A stretch of DNA of 50,019 nt from Deltaproteobacteria bacterium (GCA_016187835.1 JACPIY010000001.1:27722-77740), one strand, 5' to 3'. Positions 8,241 to 19,335 are shown, numbered from the stretch's first letter. The notes: generated by a model not told the origin, from the sequence alone. Made by a program: numbers and translations.

Positions 8241-9200
8241 TTACGCGGTAGAGTAAGCACTCGCTTGATTCAATAACTCTATTTGAGAATGATCTAATTC
8301 AAGTTTTGTCGCTTCGATTAGTTCGTTCAATTGTTCTAAGCTCGTGGCGCTGGCAATTGGGGCAGTAATGCTAGGGCGAGCGATCAGCCAGGCGAGCGAC
8401 AAACTCGCGGGATTTGAATTAAGTTGTTTCGCTACTTGATCCAGAGCCTTGAGAATCCGAAATCCACGGTCATTCAGATATTTTTTGACAAACTGGCCTC
8501 GGGCGCTCTTTGACAAATCATTTTCTGACCGATACTTGCCTGTAAGAAAGCCGCTTGCCAACGAGAAGTAGCTGATCACGCCCAATCCTTTTTCCTGGCA
8601 AAGGGATTCAAGCTTCGTTTCATACTCGGAACGATCATAGAGATTATATAAAGGCTGCAGGCTTTGGTAGCTGGGATATCCCTGTTGTTCGCTGACCTGC
8701 AATGCCTGAGAAAGTCGTTCTGCGCTGTAGTTAGAAGCGCCAATGGCTCTGACTTTCCCTTGCTTGATCAATTGTGCATACGCTTCCAGAGTTTCTTCCA
8801 ATGGTGTATCCAGATCGTCCGCATGTGACTGATACAGGTCAATGTAGCCCGTCTGAAGCCGTTGCAGAGAATCCTCTACTGCAGGCAGAATGTAGGATTT
8901 TGAAAGGCCTTTCTTATTCGCACCCATTTCCATTCCCACTTTGGTGGCGATGATAACCTTTTCCCGGTTGCCGCTTCGTTTAAGCCATTTACCAATAATT
9001 GTCTCGGATTCTCCGCCCTTGTTACCCGGAACCCATTTCGAGTAGACATCTGCAGTATCAATAAGGTTAAATCCGGACGCTACAAACGCGTCTAATAATT
9101 TAAATGATGTTGACTCATCTACAGTCCATCCAAAGATGTTACCTCCAAATGCTAGTGGAGATACTTCTAATCCAGAATTTCCGAGCTTACGTTTTTTCAT
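8241..9200 (-). CDS. Aldo/keto reductase
   Basis: MKKRKLGNSGLEVSPLAFGGNIFGWTVDES; LIDTADVYSKW; ATKVG; IGASNYSAERL; SLAWLIARP. Confidence 0.95.
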   Translation of the reverse strand: MKKRKLGNSGLEVSPLAFGGNIFGWTVDESTSFKLLDAFVASGFNLIDTADVYSKWVPGNKGGESETIIGKWLKRSGNREKVIIATKVGMEMGANKKGLSKSYILPAVEDSLQRLQTGYIDLYQSHADDLDTPLEETLEAYAQLIKQGKVRAIGASNYSAERLSQALQVSEQQGYPSYQSLQPLYNLYDRSEYETKLESLCQEKGLGVISYFSLASGFLTGKYRSENDLSKSARGQFVKKYLNDRGFRILKALDQVAKQLNSNPASLSLAWLIARPSITAPIASATSLEQLNELIEATKLELDHSQIELLNQASAYSTA

Positions 9201-9593
9201 TTTTATCTTACCTCCAGTATTTATTCTGTGCTTCAGAGTTTGTTGCTATTCAACTCTCCTAATAGCCGAATGCAGCAACATTATCTTATGTGAATATCAA
9301 AAGCTTGTTGATTGATCATGATGAAATACCTTTTAGCAACAGCCTGATAATACTTGAAATATCCACCCGCGGATTAGTAAGGCATTTACATATAAATGGG
9401 TTTATAGGTAAAATTTTGTATCCATTTCTGGGACTTATAAGCAAAACAATCAACCTTATAATCACAGTGTTCCTTGTGGTATTAATAGATTTGCCGATTC
9501 GGATGCTTCTTATAAGTAGACTCTAATTGTAATTGAATTTTACTCCCGTGTGAAAAGGGAACGCAATTTAAAATCTATCCCGCCTTTTAACTC

Positions 9594-10244
9594 TTATTTT
9601 CTAGAACCAAGATTTTCAGATAATACCCGACGAGACTGTTCCACTGTGTTTTTCTCATCTACATTTTGAATTATCGGAATATGGTAGTCTTTGGCGACTT
9701 TAACTATATGATCGCGGACATGCCTAATATTTCCGAAGTACTGAAGATGACGAGAAACATCTCTTAACGGGGAGTGTAGTTGTCTCTCTGTAATTCTTTG
9801 TCTATGCAGGTCCTCGTTTTCAATGTCTAACACTGCCTCGCCTATCAGGTCAATTATTTCAGGTTTTAATAGCTTTCTGATATGACGTGGAGAAATGTGA
9901 ACTCCTTCGATAATTAGATTGATTCCTTCGATGAAGCTCCTTTCGATTACCGCTGCGACTGCAATGCTTATGATTCTAGCTTGTTCGTCATAAGCACAGA
10001 TAAGAGGATCAGAACGATGAAAATCACAGGATTCCCATCCATCTTCTAAGCTCTTATGACCGTCATAAGAAGAATAGAAGAGAGGAGGGTATGTATCTCC
10101 GGGTATTATACGCCTTAATACCTCGCGTAGGGAGTCTGTGCCTATTATGGAACTAACATGTAGAACCGGATCCATGGAAAGCTCTAACGCTATAGTTGAT
10201 CTACCAACTCCAGTGGGACCGCCAATAAGATAAACGAAGTTCAT
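9594..10244 (-). CDS. P-loop kinase, 2-phosphoglycerate kinase-like
   Basis: YLIGGPTGVGRSTIALELS Walker A; IIGTDSLREVLRRI; GINLIIEGVHISP; pattern of COG2074-like kinases. Confidence 0.6.
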   Translation of the reverse strand: MNFVYLIGGPTGVGRSTIALELSMDPVLHVSSIIGTDSLREVLRRIIPGDTYPPLFYSSYDGHKSLEDGWESCDFHRSDPLICAYDEQARIISIAVAAVIERSFIEGINLIIEGVHISPRHIRKLLKPEIIDLIGEAVLDIENEDLHRQRITERQLHSPLRDVSRHLQYFGNIRHVRDHIVKVAKDYHIPIIQNVDEKNTVEQSRRVLSENLGSRK

Positions 10245-10548
10245 TCAATTTTATCCCGTATTACTTTGTTTAGAGGTCTGTCGGTTGAAATTGGACGCTC
10301 TCAAATTCTGAAGTAACGTTGAGTATCTTTTATAACTGTTAAATACCTAAATTATCATGTCTGTGACATCTTGCAATATCTTCAAGGGCAGGTTTGCAAT
10401 TTGCCGACGCTATTTGAATTTTGCTAACCTATTGGGATCACGACAAGAACAAAGATAAAACGGCAATCCAAATCTTTTCCCATATGAGGTTATCGCCTAC
10501 CACGTTGCCAACGACTGCTCATCCTTAAGAGATTCCTACTATCCTATG

Positions 10549-10800
10549 GTATCATTGCGAACAAATTCACGGAGCTTGCACTGAGAGAATCGAATGCTTT
10601 CAGTGTAAACTCCGTCCAAGGGCTTCTCGCAATGACCGAAGGGGGCGTATGTTCCATTCTGATGCCCAGCAGCTTGCAGCAGGGGTTCCGCTATGCTAAA
10701 GTGTCATTTCGAACGTTGTCCCGAGCAAAGACTTGAGGGCAGTGAGGAATCTCAATATATTGCTTTGGTCGCTGCCGCTCCTTCGCAGTCTGCTTTGCCC
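10549..10800. repeat. Composite intergenic repeat, second copy of modules A and B
   Basis: TCATTGCGAACAAATTCACGG...TTCAGTGTAAACTCCG, then GTCATTTCGAACG...GTGAGGAATCTCAATATATTGCTTTGGTCGC. Confidence 0.7.
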
Positions 10801-10914
10801 AAGTTGATTATCTGATCGGGATAACTCAATTCTGTATTTAACACACAAATGACAGGTGAGTGAACTCATTTTTTTAACTTAAAGATTATTTGGGGGAATA
10901 CTATAGATTTCTAA

Positions 10915-11769
10915 ATGACGAACATAGAAATGCCAAGAAAGTTTGTCGTATTGACAACACAGCGTTCGGGCTCTAATTATTTCTGCTTTTGGTTGAATAA
11001 TCATCCAAACGTGCGTTGTCATTCGGAGCTGTTTTTGAGGAAATATACTTATATGGACGGCTTCCGTTACTATTGTAATTCCAATCATTTAAGATGCCTT
11101 CTATACAATACCTTTGGCGGTAAGCTCCTTGCTAAGCTGCCTTATAATTTAATTATAAGCGGTCTCATTAAGGATTTTTACTACTCACTCTTGAATAATC
11201 CGGCTCACAGCGGGCCTTTGACGGATCAAGAAGATACACAGGCCCGGGGCCGTTATCATCCAAGGGGAAGTCCCGAGGAGGACAAGGCTATCGGCTTCAA
11301 ATTGATGTATGATCAGCTTAAATACTATGGATTTTTAAAGAACTTTATAAAAGAGGAAGGCATATCGGTAATTCATTTGATTAGGAACAACCCTCTCAAA
11401 ATATATCTTTCAAGGCTGACCGGAAGGAAAAGAGGAGTTGCACATGCGATATACGAAGTGAAAGAAGTAAAGGTATGGGTAGACCCGAAGAAAATATTAA
11501 ACCATTTGAATCTAATAATGAAAAATCAAGAAAGAATGAAGAAATTTTTCTCTGATAATTCTTACTTAGAAATCGCGTCTGAAGATTTCTTTGGTAACCA
11601 TTCAGAAACGTCTAAAAAGATATTGGATTTTTTAGGGGTTGACGAGCGCGAAATACGGGCGCCAAAATTAAAGAAACTTAATCCCGACTCTGTTAGGCAG
11701 ATTATTGAAAATTACGACGAAATTTTTGAGGTAATAAAAGGGACCTCCTACGAACGTTTTCTCGGCTAG
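10915..11769 (+). CDS. Sulfotransferase family protein (Stf0-like)
   Basis: RKFVVLTTQRSGSNYFCFWLNNHPNVRCHSELF (5'-PSB loop); GISVIHLIRNNPLKIYLSRL. Confidence 0.8.
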   Translation: MTNIEMPRKFVVLTTQRSGSNYFCFWLNNHPNVRCHSELFLRKYTYMDGFRYYCNSNHLRCLLYNTFGGKLLAKLPYNLIISGLIKDFYYSLLNNPAHSGPLTDQEDTQARGRYHPRGSPEEDKAIGFKLMYDQLKYYGFLKNFIKEEGISVIHLIRNNPLKIYLSRLTGRKRGVAHAIYEVKEVKVWVDPKKILNHLNLIMKNQERMKKFFSDNSYLEIASEDFFGNHSETSKKILDFLGVDEREIRAPKLKKLNPDSVRQIIENYDEIFEVIKGTSYERFLG

Positions 11770-11793
11770 GGTTCCAAAGTGGTTTCCAGATTT

Positions 11794-13146
11794 CTAGGTC
11801 TCCCGATTGACGGATGGGGAAACGCTGATTTCAAGAAGCCTTTTCTTTTCGTTTAAAGAAATTTTAAGGGCTGCTATTGAGGTTGAAGTCCTCACAACAC
11901 AATATGCAAGATAAGCGTAAGCCGCACCCATAAAAGAATGTTTGGGGATTAGTAAAAGTAACAACGCAACGTATAAGGCTGTAGAGATTATTCCAACGAT
12001 TGTTCTAAGGCCCGGTCTTCCGATAGCAAGTAAAGCCGGGCTTATCCAGAAAATGACCTTGGATATTACAACTCCTATAGTAACAATGCGAAGTGCGTTT
12101 GAAGCGGGAAGATACTGTTTCCCAAATACTAGACTTATGATTAGGTCCGAGAATATCAGGATTACGACCGCCACGGGTATTACAAATTTCATCAGGTTTT
12201 TCGTCGTGTATTTAAGCATTCTTTTAAAATCTTTTAAAGCATTGGTGGTTAAAATCCTCACCAATTCGGGATATATGGCCTCATAAAGAGGGTCAGCGAT
12301 ACGCGTCATAACCTTTGAAAATGATTGGGCAATTTTGTAATACGCTGTCGCTTCCTTTCCTGTAAAGTACCCCAGCGCCAGAACCCCTAGGTAATTATCA
12401 CCTGCCATCTTGATTGTAGCCGCCAGGCTTGTGTTACCTAAAAACCATGCAATTCCCTTCCACTGGTCTCTAATCAGGTTCAGATCGGATTTCCACCACC
12501 TTTCAATCTCGCTTTCCTTAAGTGTACTCGAAACAGCCCATTGCCTTATACCAAATCCTAGGAAGCTGGCTACTATAAAAGAAAATAAAACTCCTTTTAT
12601 TCCCATACCTGAATACAGGACTACCGAAACAAGAACGAGTCTAAAGAAGTTATTGAAGGATGAGATAAAGGCTATACTCTTAAACCTGTCAAAAACTCTG
12701 AGGATTGCATCTGAAGTCGAATTTGCAGTATCAATGAGGAGACTGAGAGCATAGATACAAATGAGAGGGTATGCCTGAGGGGAATGAATCAGATACGCGC
12801 TTGCTATTTTCGCGGTAATAACAGCTATAATCAAAGCCAGTACTCCACTTGATATATCTATCATGTATGAAAGCTTAATCATAGAGCGAGTTTTCTCTCT
12901 CTCCCCACTTGTCCAAAATGTGCCTATATACTTTGTCGCAGTCTCCCAAACCCTGAAATCAAAGAATTGGTTTAGGATATCTACATAGGCAATGATTAGG
13001 GCTAGCAGTCCATAGTCGCTAACCCCTAGCATTCTTGCTACGACAACCGTTTGTAGAGCGGAAAAAACGCTCGATGCAGTTTTTCCTCCAAAAAGCCAAG
13101 AGGCATTGAGATAAAGCCGTTTTGTCAAGATTTTTGTCTTACTCAT
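11794..13146 (-). CDS. Polysaccharide flippase / oligosaccharide translocase (Wzx-like, MOP superfamily)
   Basis: Multi-TM protein, N-term NASWLFGGKTASSVFSALQTVVVARMLGVSDYGLLALI. Confidence 0.88.
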   Translation of the reverse strand: MSKTKILTKRLYLNASWLFGGKTASSVFSALQTVVVARMLGVSDYGLLALIIAYVDILNQFFDFRVWETATKYIGTFWTSGEREKTRSMIKLSYMIDISSGVLALIIAVITAKIASAYLIHSPQAYPLICIYALSLLIDTANSTSDAILRVFDRFKSIAFISSFNNFFRLVLVSVVLYSGMGIKGVLFSFIVASFLGFGIRQWAVSSTLKESEIERWWKSDLNLIRDQWKGIAWFLGNTSLAATIKMAGDNYLGVLALGYFTGKEATAYYKIAQSFSKVMTRIADPLYEAIYPELVRILTTNALKDFKRMLKYTTKNLMKFVIPVAVVILIFSDLIISLVFGKQYLPASNALRIVTIGVVISKVIFWISPALLAIGRPGLRTIVGIISTALYVALLLLLIPKHSFMGAAYAYLAYCVVRTSTSIAALKISLNEKKRLLEISVSPSVNRET

Positions 13147-14348
13147 ATGATAATCCGAGCAGGCGGGTCTTCTTCAGTAAGGCTTTTTATAACTTTCAAG
13201 TAATTTTTAATCATTTTTTCTTCTGTGAATGATTTCTCAACCATCAGTTTTGCATTCTCGCCCATGTTCCGGGCTTTTTCCTCATCGCTAAGTAAAACTA
13301 AGATGGCATCTGCAATTTCATCTATGCTCTCCGGATTCACCAAATATCCGGTTAGTCCGTGTTGTATGGCTTCCTTTGAGCCTCCATGGTCTCCTGCTAT
13401 GGCGGGTTTTCCCCTCGCACTTGCCTCAAGAAAAGCGTTTGGCAGTCCCTCAACTTTATTGTTCCATGGTCTGTTTGGCATTATGAATACGTCACATAAG
13501 TCATAGAAATCAATTGTTTTTTCATGGGGCACGCCACCGGTAAAAATCACATTATCCCCTACTTTCTCTTCCTCGGCAAGCTTTCTGAATATTGCTTTGT
13601 ATCTTCCCTCTCCAACTACAAGGTATTTGAGGTGCGGATATTTTGCTATAACCTTCGGAAGCGCCCTTATGACCATGTCCTGTCCCTTTCTGGGGAGGAC
13701 CCTTGCCACGGTAAGAAGGATTTTGTCCCTTTCGCCTATGCCCAATTTGTTTCTCAATCGCTCTAGATTTTTATCGTTGGGCTTCTGATAAACCATATAA
13801 CTTTCTACCCCACTATATATAACTGTAATTTTATCTCTAGGGATTCCGATCCTCTCCAGCAATTCCCTTGTGGAATGGCTTACGGCTATTATTTTTGTTG
13901 AATTCGCGTAAAGCCTGCGTATTGGAAATTGGAGAAGCCTTTTGTTTATCTTTTTGCTAAAGAAACAGGTTGTTATACCGGAGCCTGCTACGCGCGCTAT
14001 GGGCTTGAACGAGAAAAAGGGAAAGAGACCTCCTACTGCTTCAGCCTCTTCGGTTATGAATAAAACAATATCTGGCTTCTCCTTAGCAATAGTCAAAGAA
14101 AAGAATATCCATCCCCAAAAATATTCAATAAATGGTAGTTTCTTTACTAAGCTTTTTCCGAGAAAGGGGATTCGGATTATTTTAGAGCTTAGAGTCTTAT
14201 CAATTTCTTTATCCTCAGATGAATACCCGGGAACTAGTGCTGCAACCTCCAGTCCCGCCTCGGAGATCCCTTTGACAAGTTTGAAACTCGATGTGGCTAG
14301 CCCTCCCAAAAACGGAGGGAATTCATGTGTGTATACAAGAACCCTCAT
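13143..14348 (-). CDS. Glycosyltransferase family 4
   Basis: VLVYTHEFPPFLGGLATSSFKLVKG; ARVLPRKGQDMVIRALPKV; E-rich EGLPNAFLEASARGKPAIAGDHGG. Confidence 0.92.
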   Translation of the reverse strand: MRVLVYTHEFPPFLGGLATSSFKLVKGISEAGLEVAALVPGYSSEDKEIDKTLSSKIIRIPFLGKSLVKKLPFIEYFWGWIFFSLTIAKEKPDIVLFITEEAEAVGGLFPFFSFKPIARVAGSGITTCFFSKKINKRLLQFPIRRLYANSTKIIAVSHSTRELLERIGIPRDKITVIYSGVESYMVYQKPNDKNLERLRNKLGIGERDKILLTVARVLPRKGQDMVIRALPKVIAKYPHLKYLVVGEGRYKAIFRKLAEEEKVGDNVIFTGGVPHEKTIDFYDLCDVFIMPNRPWNNKVEGLPNAFLEASARGKPAIAGDHGGSKEAIQHGLTGYLVNPESIDEIADAILVLLSDEEKARNMGENAKLMVEKSFTEEKMIKNYLKVIKSLTEEDPPARIII

Positions 14349-14558
14349 AGATTAATAAACCTTTTCTTGCCTGCGATAATTGCTCCTCAGCCGATTAACT
14401 GGCACTAGAGCTCTATTTGCTATTGCAGTTTATTTTATATTACACTATATTGTGTTTTATAGTATATTTCGCTTCTGATCTGAGATAGTGATGTTGTTAA
14501 TTGATTGTCTGGGTGGAATTTCAATTTACTACCCTTATCTAAAATTCAGGAGATAAAA

Positions 14559-14810
14559 ATGAGCGATCTTGTATCCGAATTAGTTACATTTCTTTGCACC
14601 GGCTTAGGGGAGGGGAATACAAATACAGATAAACTTACAAGGCAGATGGTTATTTTCAATCCGGACAGGGATTATAACCAGACTAAGATAGAGATTGTAG
14701 AAGCACTGAGAGAGCTTAAGGATAGCGGGCAAATTCAAATTATTACCACTGGCTGGGAGTTGGGACAGGAGTTTTTCTATATCTGCGCAAATAGATTGGA
14801 GGAGGATTAG
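14559..14810 (+). CDS. Hypothetical protein
   Basis: ATG at 14559 preceded by AGGAGA; 83 aa acidic protein. Confidence 0.5.
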   Translation: MSDLVSELVTFLCTGLGEGNTNTDKLTRQMVIFNPDRDYNQTKIEIVEALRELKDSGQIQIITTGWELGQEFFYICANRLEED

Positions 14811-14873
14811 TTTGACCATTGAGTTTGTAAAAAGAGTGTAAGCACCAGGGATAAGACTCCTCAGGAGGGTTGA

Positions 14874-15203
14874 TTGCAGGTACTCGATTACATAAGGATA
14901 GTTGGCATATCAGAAACCGAGGCTATATCTCTCGATGCTTTTGATGTGACATTTAACATCATTTACTCTAAAGACTCTGATTTCAGTAGCCCCCGAAGGG
15001 GGGTGTTTACTCTCAGATTATCTGAATTTATTGATATAAGTAATTCCGGCAATCGTGATATTGAAAATATGGCCTTGGGTCTCATAGGGCAGATTTTAAT
15101 AAGGGAAAAAAGAGAAGATGGCTCAGTTAAGGTTCTTCATCTTCTTGGCATGGCACTTGGTGATTGGCTGATTAAAAATGGAAGAACTAATTTGAAACAT
15201 TGA
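14874..15203 (+). CDS. Hypothetical protein
   Basis: TTG start with GGAGGG upstream; uninterrupted 109 aa. Confidence 0.45.
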   Translation: MQVLDYIRIVGISETEAISLDAFDVTFNIIYSKDSDFSSPRRGVFTLRLSEFIDISNSGNRDIENMALGLIGQILIREKREDGSVKVLHLLGMALGDWLIKNGRTNLKH

Positions 15204-15689
15204 GCTCGAGTTTACCAAACACACTGGTTTTTCATTACTGCCTGGACTTTTAAGGTCAGTTAGGCGAAAAAGAATTATGTTTTAGTTGCATAAAGTCGCC
15301 CCTCTATATGGGAATGTGGGGCTCAAAGGGAGGTTTTATCGGACTCCTCACTACCACAGCGCTGAGTAAACCTTCGTTCAACTGAACTCGATTAAGTCAG
15401 GTCTCATTAGTTTGTGGAGTCCTGAAGACCTCCCCCAAATGAGTTTCCGGCTTCCGAAAAACCATATCGAACCGGTTTTATCCTGAATTGGATTAAATTT
15501 TAGTTTATTTAATAAAAGGTCTTTACATATTAATTAGGATTGGTGTATAATCAGGACAATTTTTTATCTGTTCTTTGAAAATAATTTAATTATTTTTTGA
15601 GGTAGAGGAAGGAGCAAAGCTATTTGTTTGCTCTTGAGCCTGGGGTGAGAGCATTATTTCCTAATAAGTTTCAGCAGGGAGGATTGGTT

Positions 15690-17651
15690 ATGACCTCAAA
15701 ACGTTCTCTTATCCTGATATTTATGCTTTTTCTTCCACATACCGTTTTTGCCGCTACGAAGTACGTTGTTAAAAAGGGGGACAGTTTATATAAGCTGTCA
15801 AAGAAATTCAGCGTTTCTGTTAATGACTTAAAAAAAGCAAATAAACTAGATGTAAGTAATTTGGATGTTGGGGATGTTCTCCTAGTACCTACTTCCAAAA
15901 ATTCTACGAATAATGCGGCTTCGGGTAGCCAACGTGAGTATGTTGTTGCCAAAGGTGATACATTAAGCGAGATTGGCGAAAAGTTTGGAGTTTCCGCTAA
16001 TTCTATCAAAGTCGCAAACAATCTAAATAGCAACAACCTGAGCGTAGGACAAAAGCTTATTATTCCTTCTTCCTCTAAGTCTAATTACATTAAGGCAGAA
16101 GCAAAAAAAGAGACCAATACGAGCGCCCAGGAAAAAAAACCAGTAGAAACCAAAAGTAACCCATCCTCGGTTTCAACAAAATACACTGTCAGAAAAGGGG
16201 ATACGCTTGGCGGGATAGCCAATAAATACGGTGTGTCCGTTCGCAAACTTAAGGGTGCAAACGGGCTTAAAAGTGATAGTTTAAAAATAGGAAAGGTTCT
16301 AATAATACCTGGATCAGTAAGTAAAGAAGTCGCCCGAGGGGAAATCTCTCCAGAGCCAGTTCTTAATGATAAAAAATACGTTGTTAAAAAAGGAGACAGC
16401 CTATACGACGTATCAAAGAAATTTGGAGTTTCAATTGATTCTATAAAGAAAGCAAACGGGCTAAGTAATAATGGACTGAAAGTTGGCGATACTCTCTTAA
16501 TTTCTGGTTCCAAAGAGCAAGCAGCCTCGGTTAACCAAAGTAAGTACGTTGTTGCTAAGGGCGATACATTAAGCGAAATTGGTGAAAAATTTGGGGTATC
16601 CACAAATATAATAAAGAAGGTAAATAATCTAAATAGCAACAGCCTAAGGATAGGACAAAAGCTTATCATCCCTTCTACCGGGTCTGCTAGACTAAATGTT
16701 GAACAACCTGACACTGCTCAAAAAGAGCTAACCGTTTCCAAGAGTACGCAAGAAGAAAAACCGCCCGCAGCCCAAAACAATCTGCCTTCAGTTTCAATAG
16801 AATACACTGTTAGGAAAGGCGACACGCTTGGCGTAATAGCCAATAACTTTGGAGTTTCTGTACCCGAACTAAAGACCGCAAACGGACTTAGAAGTGATAG
16901 TTTGAAGGCAGGAAAGGTTCTCATAATACCAGGAGCTGTAAATAAAGAGGTTGTTAGAGAGGTCTCATCTAAGCCCGTTCTTATTAGCAGAAGGTATGTT
17001 GTTAAAAAGGGAGACAGCCTACATCGTCTATCAAAAAAGTTTGGGACATCTATTACATCAATAAAAGAAGCAAGCGGCATTAAAGGGAACGCTATAAGGA
17101 TTGGACAGGTACTTACCATCCCCGGCAAGGAGCAATATATAGATACGTATAAGTCCGATTTGCCAGAATCCTACTCTTTAATTGATAATAACCATTATGA
17201 TCTGAATAAAGCAGATGATCTTGTTTCTCGAAGCACTATTATCAATGTAGCAAAGAGGTTTCTTGGGGCTCCTTATAAATTTGGCGGCACCTCTCCTGTT
17301 AGGGGTATTGACTGCTCGGCATTTGTCAATAAGGTATTTGATTTTTTTAATGTAGATCTTCCTAGAACCGCCCGGGATATATATAAGGTTGGACGAAGTG
17401 TGGCTAAAAGCGAACTTGCTACTGGAGACCTTGTGTTTTTTAGAACCTATGCAAGTTACCCTTCTCACGTTGGAATCTATATCGAAAATGATGAATTTAT
17501 ACATGCTTCCTCTGCGGCTAAGAAGGTGACAATTGATAGCATTAATCGTTCTTATTATAGGAAGAGGTATATCGGGGCTAAAAGAATTGAGGTCAGTGGT
17601 TTGTTCTATGGTGATTTGTCTCAAGATTATAAAGGTTTTGAGATACAATAA
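15690..17651 (+). CDS. Secreted LysM (x7) + NlpC/P60 peptidoglycan hydrolase
   Basis: Signal peptide MTSKRSLILIFMLFLPHTVFA; seven YxVxKGD(S/T)L...N.L...(I)P LysM repeats; C-term APYKFGGTSPVRGIDCSAFVNKVF...GDLVFF...PSHVGIYI. Confidence 0.95.
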   Translation: MTSKRSLILIFMLFLPHTVFAATKYVVKKGDSLYKLSKKFSVSVNDLKKANKLDVSNLDVGDVLLVPTSKNSTNNAASGSQREYVVAKGDTLSEIGEKFGVSANSIKVANNLNSNNLSVGQKLIIPSSSKSNYIKAEAKKETNTSAQEKKPVETKSNPSSVSTKYTVRKGDTLGGIANKYGVSVRKLKGANGLKSDSLKIGKVLIIPGSVSKEVARGEISPEPVLNDKKYVVKKGDSLYDVSKKFGVSIDSIKKANGLSNNGLKVGDTLLISGSKEQAASVNQSKYVVAKGDTLSEIGEKFGVSTNIIKKVNNLNSNSLRIGQKLIIPSTGSARLNVEQPDTAQKELTVSKSTQEEKPPAAQNNLPSVSIEYTVRKGDTLGVIANNFGVSVPELKTANGLRSDSLKAGKVLIIPGAVNKEVVREVSSKPVLISRRYVVKKGDSLHRLSKKFGTSITSIKEASGIKGNAIRIGQVLTIPGKEQYIDTYKSDLPESYSLIDNNHYDLNKADDLVSRSTIINVAKRFLGAPYKFGGTSPVRGIDCSAFVNKVFDFFNVDLPRTARDIYKVGRSVAKSELATGDLVFFRTYASYPSHVGIYIENDEFIHASSAAKKVTIDSINRSYYRKRYIGAKRIEVSGLFYGDLSQDYKGFEIQ

Positions 17652-17901
17652 TTGATTTCATCTTTATATTAAAAAAGTAGTAATTTTGCCACCGGGAAAG
17701 AAGGATTAATCCGACAAATGATACAAAGTACATGATGCACGATGCAGGATAAAGCTTTGAATCTCTGCATTCTCTATCGTGTATACTGTTTCCTCCCTGT
17801 CTTTATTAATGTCCATTTGTGTTCGTGTGTGGCCGAATGAGTATTCCAGCACAAATTTGAAATATGTAAACCCCGTGTATATATTATTGAAAAGGAAAAT
17901 T

Positions 17902-18792
17902 ATGCCTGAGCATATTACTAGATTTAGAGATTTTCTGGTCTCTGAAAGAAACTACTCGGAACACACAGTAAGAGCCTATATGACTGATCTCAGGGAATTT
18001 AAATCGTTTCTTGAAAAGAGAATAGGTTCTCATGACGGAGATGTTGATATATCTCGTGTCCAAGAAATAGATATAAGGGCTTATATAACCTGGCTTTACA
18101 AGAAAAATTCAAGAACTTCCATATCTAGAAAAATTGCCTCAATTAGAGCCTTTTTTGAGTTTCTTATAAGGGAAGGCGTGATCTTGAATAATTCTGCTAA
18201 GCTCGTTCCCACTCCGAAGGGTGAGAAGAAGCTCCCCGCTTTTTTAACCGTAGATGAGGTGTTTAAACTCGTTGATGCCCCTGAAAATGACGGTGTTTTG
18301 GGTTTAAGGGATAAAGGAATACTAGAGCTTTTCTACTCAAGCGGCCTCAGGGTAAGCGAGCTTGTCGGAATAAACTTGGGCGACCTGAATCTTATAGGTT
18401 CCGTTGTCAAGGTTCTTGGCAAGGGGGGCAAGGAGAGGATCGTTCCCCTTGGTTCTAAGGCAGTGGAAGCGATTAGAGAGTATATTGGAAAAAGAGAAGA
18501 GCTTAATCCGAAAGGGGATTTTTTCTTCGTGAACTCTCGTGGCGGAAGGCTTACTGTAAGAAGTGTGGCGAGAATCGTAAAAAAGTACGCAGCTATTTCC
18601 GGAATTCCCAAAAACGTTAGTCCCCATGTTCTTAGGCATACTTTTGCCACTCACCTTTTGGGAAGCGGCGCGGATCTGCGAGCAATCCAGGAGATGCTTG
18701 GACACAAGAGTCTTTCAACCACTCAGCGCTACACCCACACGTCAATTGAAAAAATCATGGAGGTTTATGATAAAACTCATCCGAGGGCATGA
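17902..18792 (+). CDS. xerC: Tyrosine recombinase XerC/XerD
   Basis: [67 protein letters not shown]. Confidence 0.93.
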   Translation: MPEHITRFRDFLVSERNYSEHTVRAYMTDLREFKSFLEKRIGSHDGDVDISRVQEIDIRAYITWLYKKNSRTSISRKIASIRAFFEFLIREGVILNNSAKLVPTPKGEKKLPAFLTVDEVFKLVDAPENDGVLGLRDKGILELFYSSGLRVSELVGINLGDLNLIGSVVKVLGKGGKERIVPLGSKAVEAIREYIGKREELNPKGDFFFVNSRGGRLTVRSVARIVKKYAAISGIPKNVSPHVLRHTFATHLLGSGADLRAIQEMLGHKSLSTTQRYTHTSIEKIMEVYDKTHPRA

Positions 18793-19331
18793 CTAATATG
18801 ACATCATTTCACGGTACTACGATAGTTTGTGTGAGAAAAAACGGTCAGGTCGCAATGGCAGGGGACGGTCAAGTAACGCTGGGTCAGACTGTGATAAAAC
18901 ACACGGCCAGGAAGGTAAGAAGAATTTATAGTGACAAAGTAATTGTGGGGTTTTCCGGAGCCACGGCGGATGCTATCACCCTTTTTGACAAATTTGAAGC
19001 AAAGCTTGAGGAGTATAGGGGTAATCTGAGAAGGTCGGCCGTCGAGCTTGCACGGGACTGGCGAACCGATAGAATCTTAAGAAGGCTAGAAGCTCTGCTC
19101 GTCATTGCTGATAGGGAAGCGATGTTTATTATTTCGGGAAGCGGAGACGTACTTGAGCCAGACGATAATGTAATCGCAATTGGCTCAGGCGGTCCTTTTG
19201 CTCAGGCTGCGGCAAAGGCGCTTTTAAGGCACTCCAAATTAAATGTGCGGGAAATCGCTGAGGAGTCTCTTAAAATTGCGGCGGAAATCTGTATTTACAC
19301 AAATGATAAAATTATAGTTGAGGTTTTATAA
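18789..19331 (+). CDS. hslV: ATP-dependent protease peptidase subunit HslV
   Basis: [29 protein letters not shown]; overlaps xerC stop (ATGA) and precedes hslU. Confidence 0.97.
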   Translation: MTNMTSFHGTTIVCVRKNGQVAMAGDGQVTLGQTVIKHTARKVRRIYSDKVIVGFSGATADAITLFDKFEAKLEEYRGNLRRSAVELARDWRTDRILRRLEALLVIADREAMFIISGSGDVLEPDDNVIAIGSGGPFAQAAAKALLRHSKLNVREIAEESLKIAAEICIYTNDKIIVEVL

Positions 19332-19335
19332 ATTA

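Noticed and set aside
9290-9526. 78-aa hydrophobic ORF with GTG start
   Set aside because: No family resemblance or clear RBS; too weak to call.
15671-17648. Four long antisense ORFs opposite the LysM/NlpC gene
   Set aside because: The repetitive LysM coding sequence produces open antisense frames with mirrored repeats; the sense protein is unambiguous.
17690-17775. ATGATGCACGATGCAGGAT-type short-period sequence (also 29640-29670)
   Set aside because: Common low-complexity intergenic sequence; not enough structure to claim an element.
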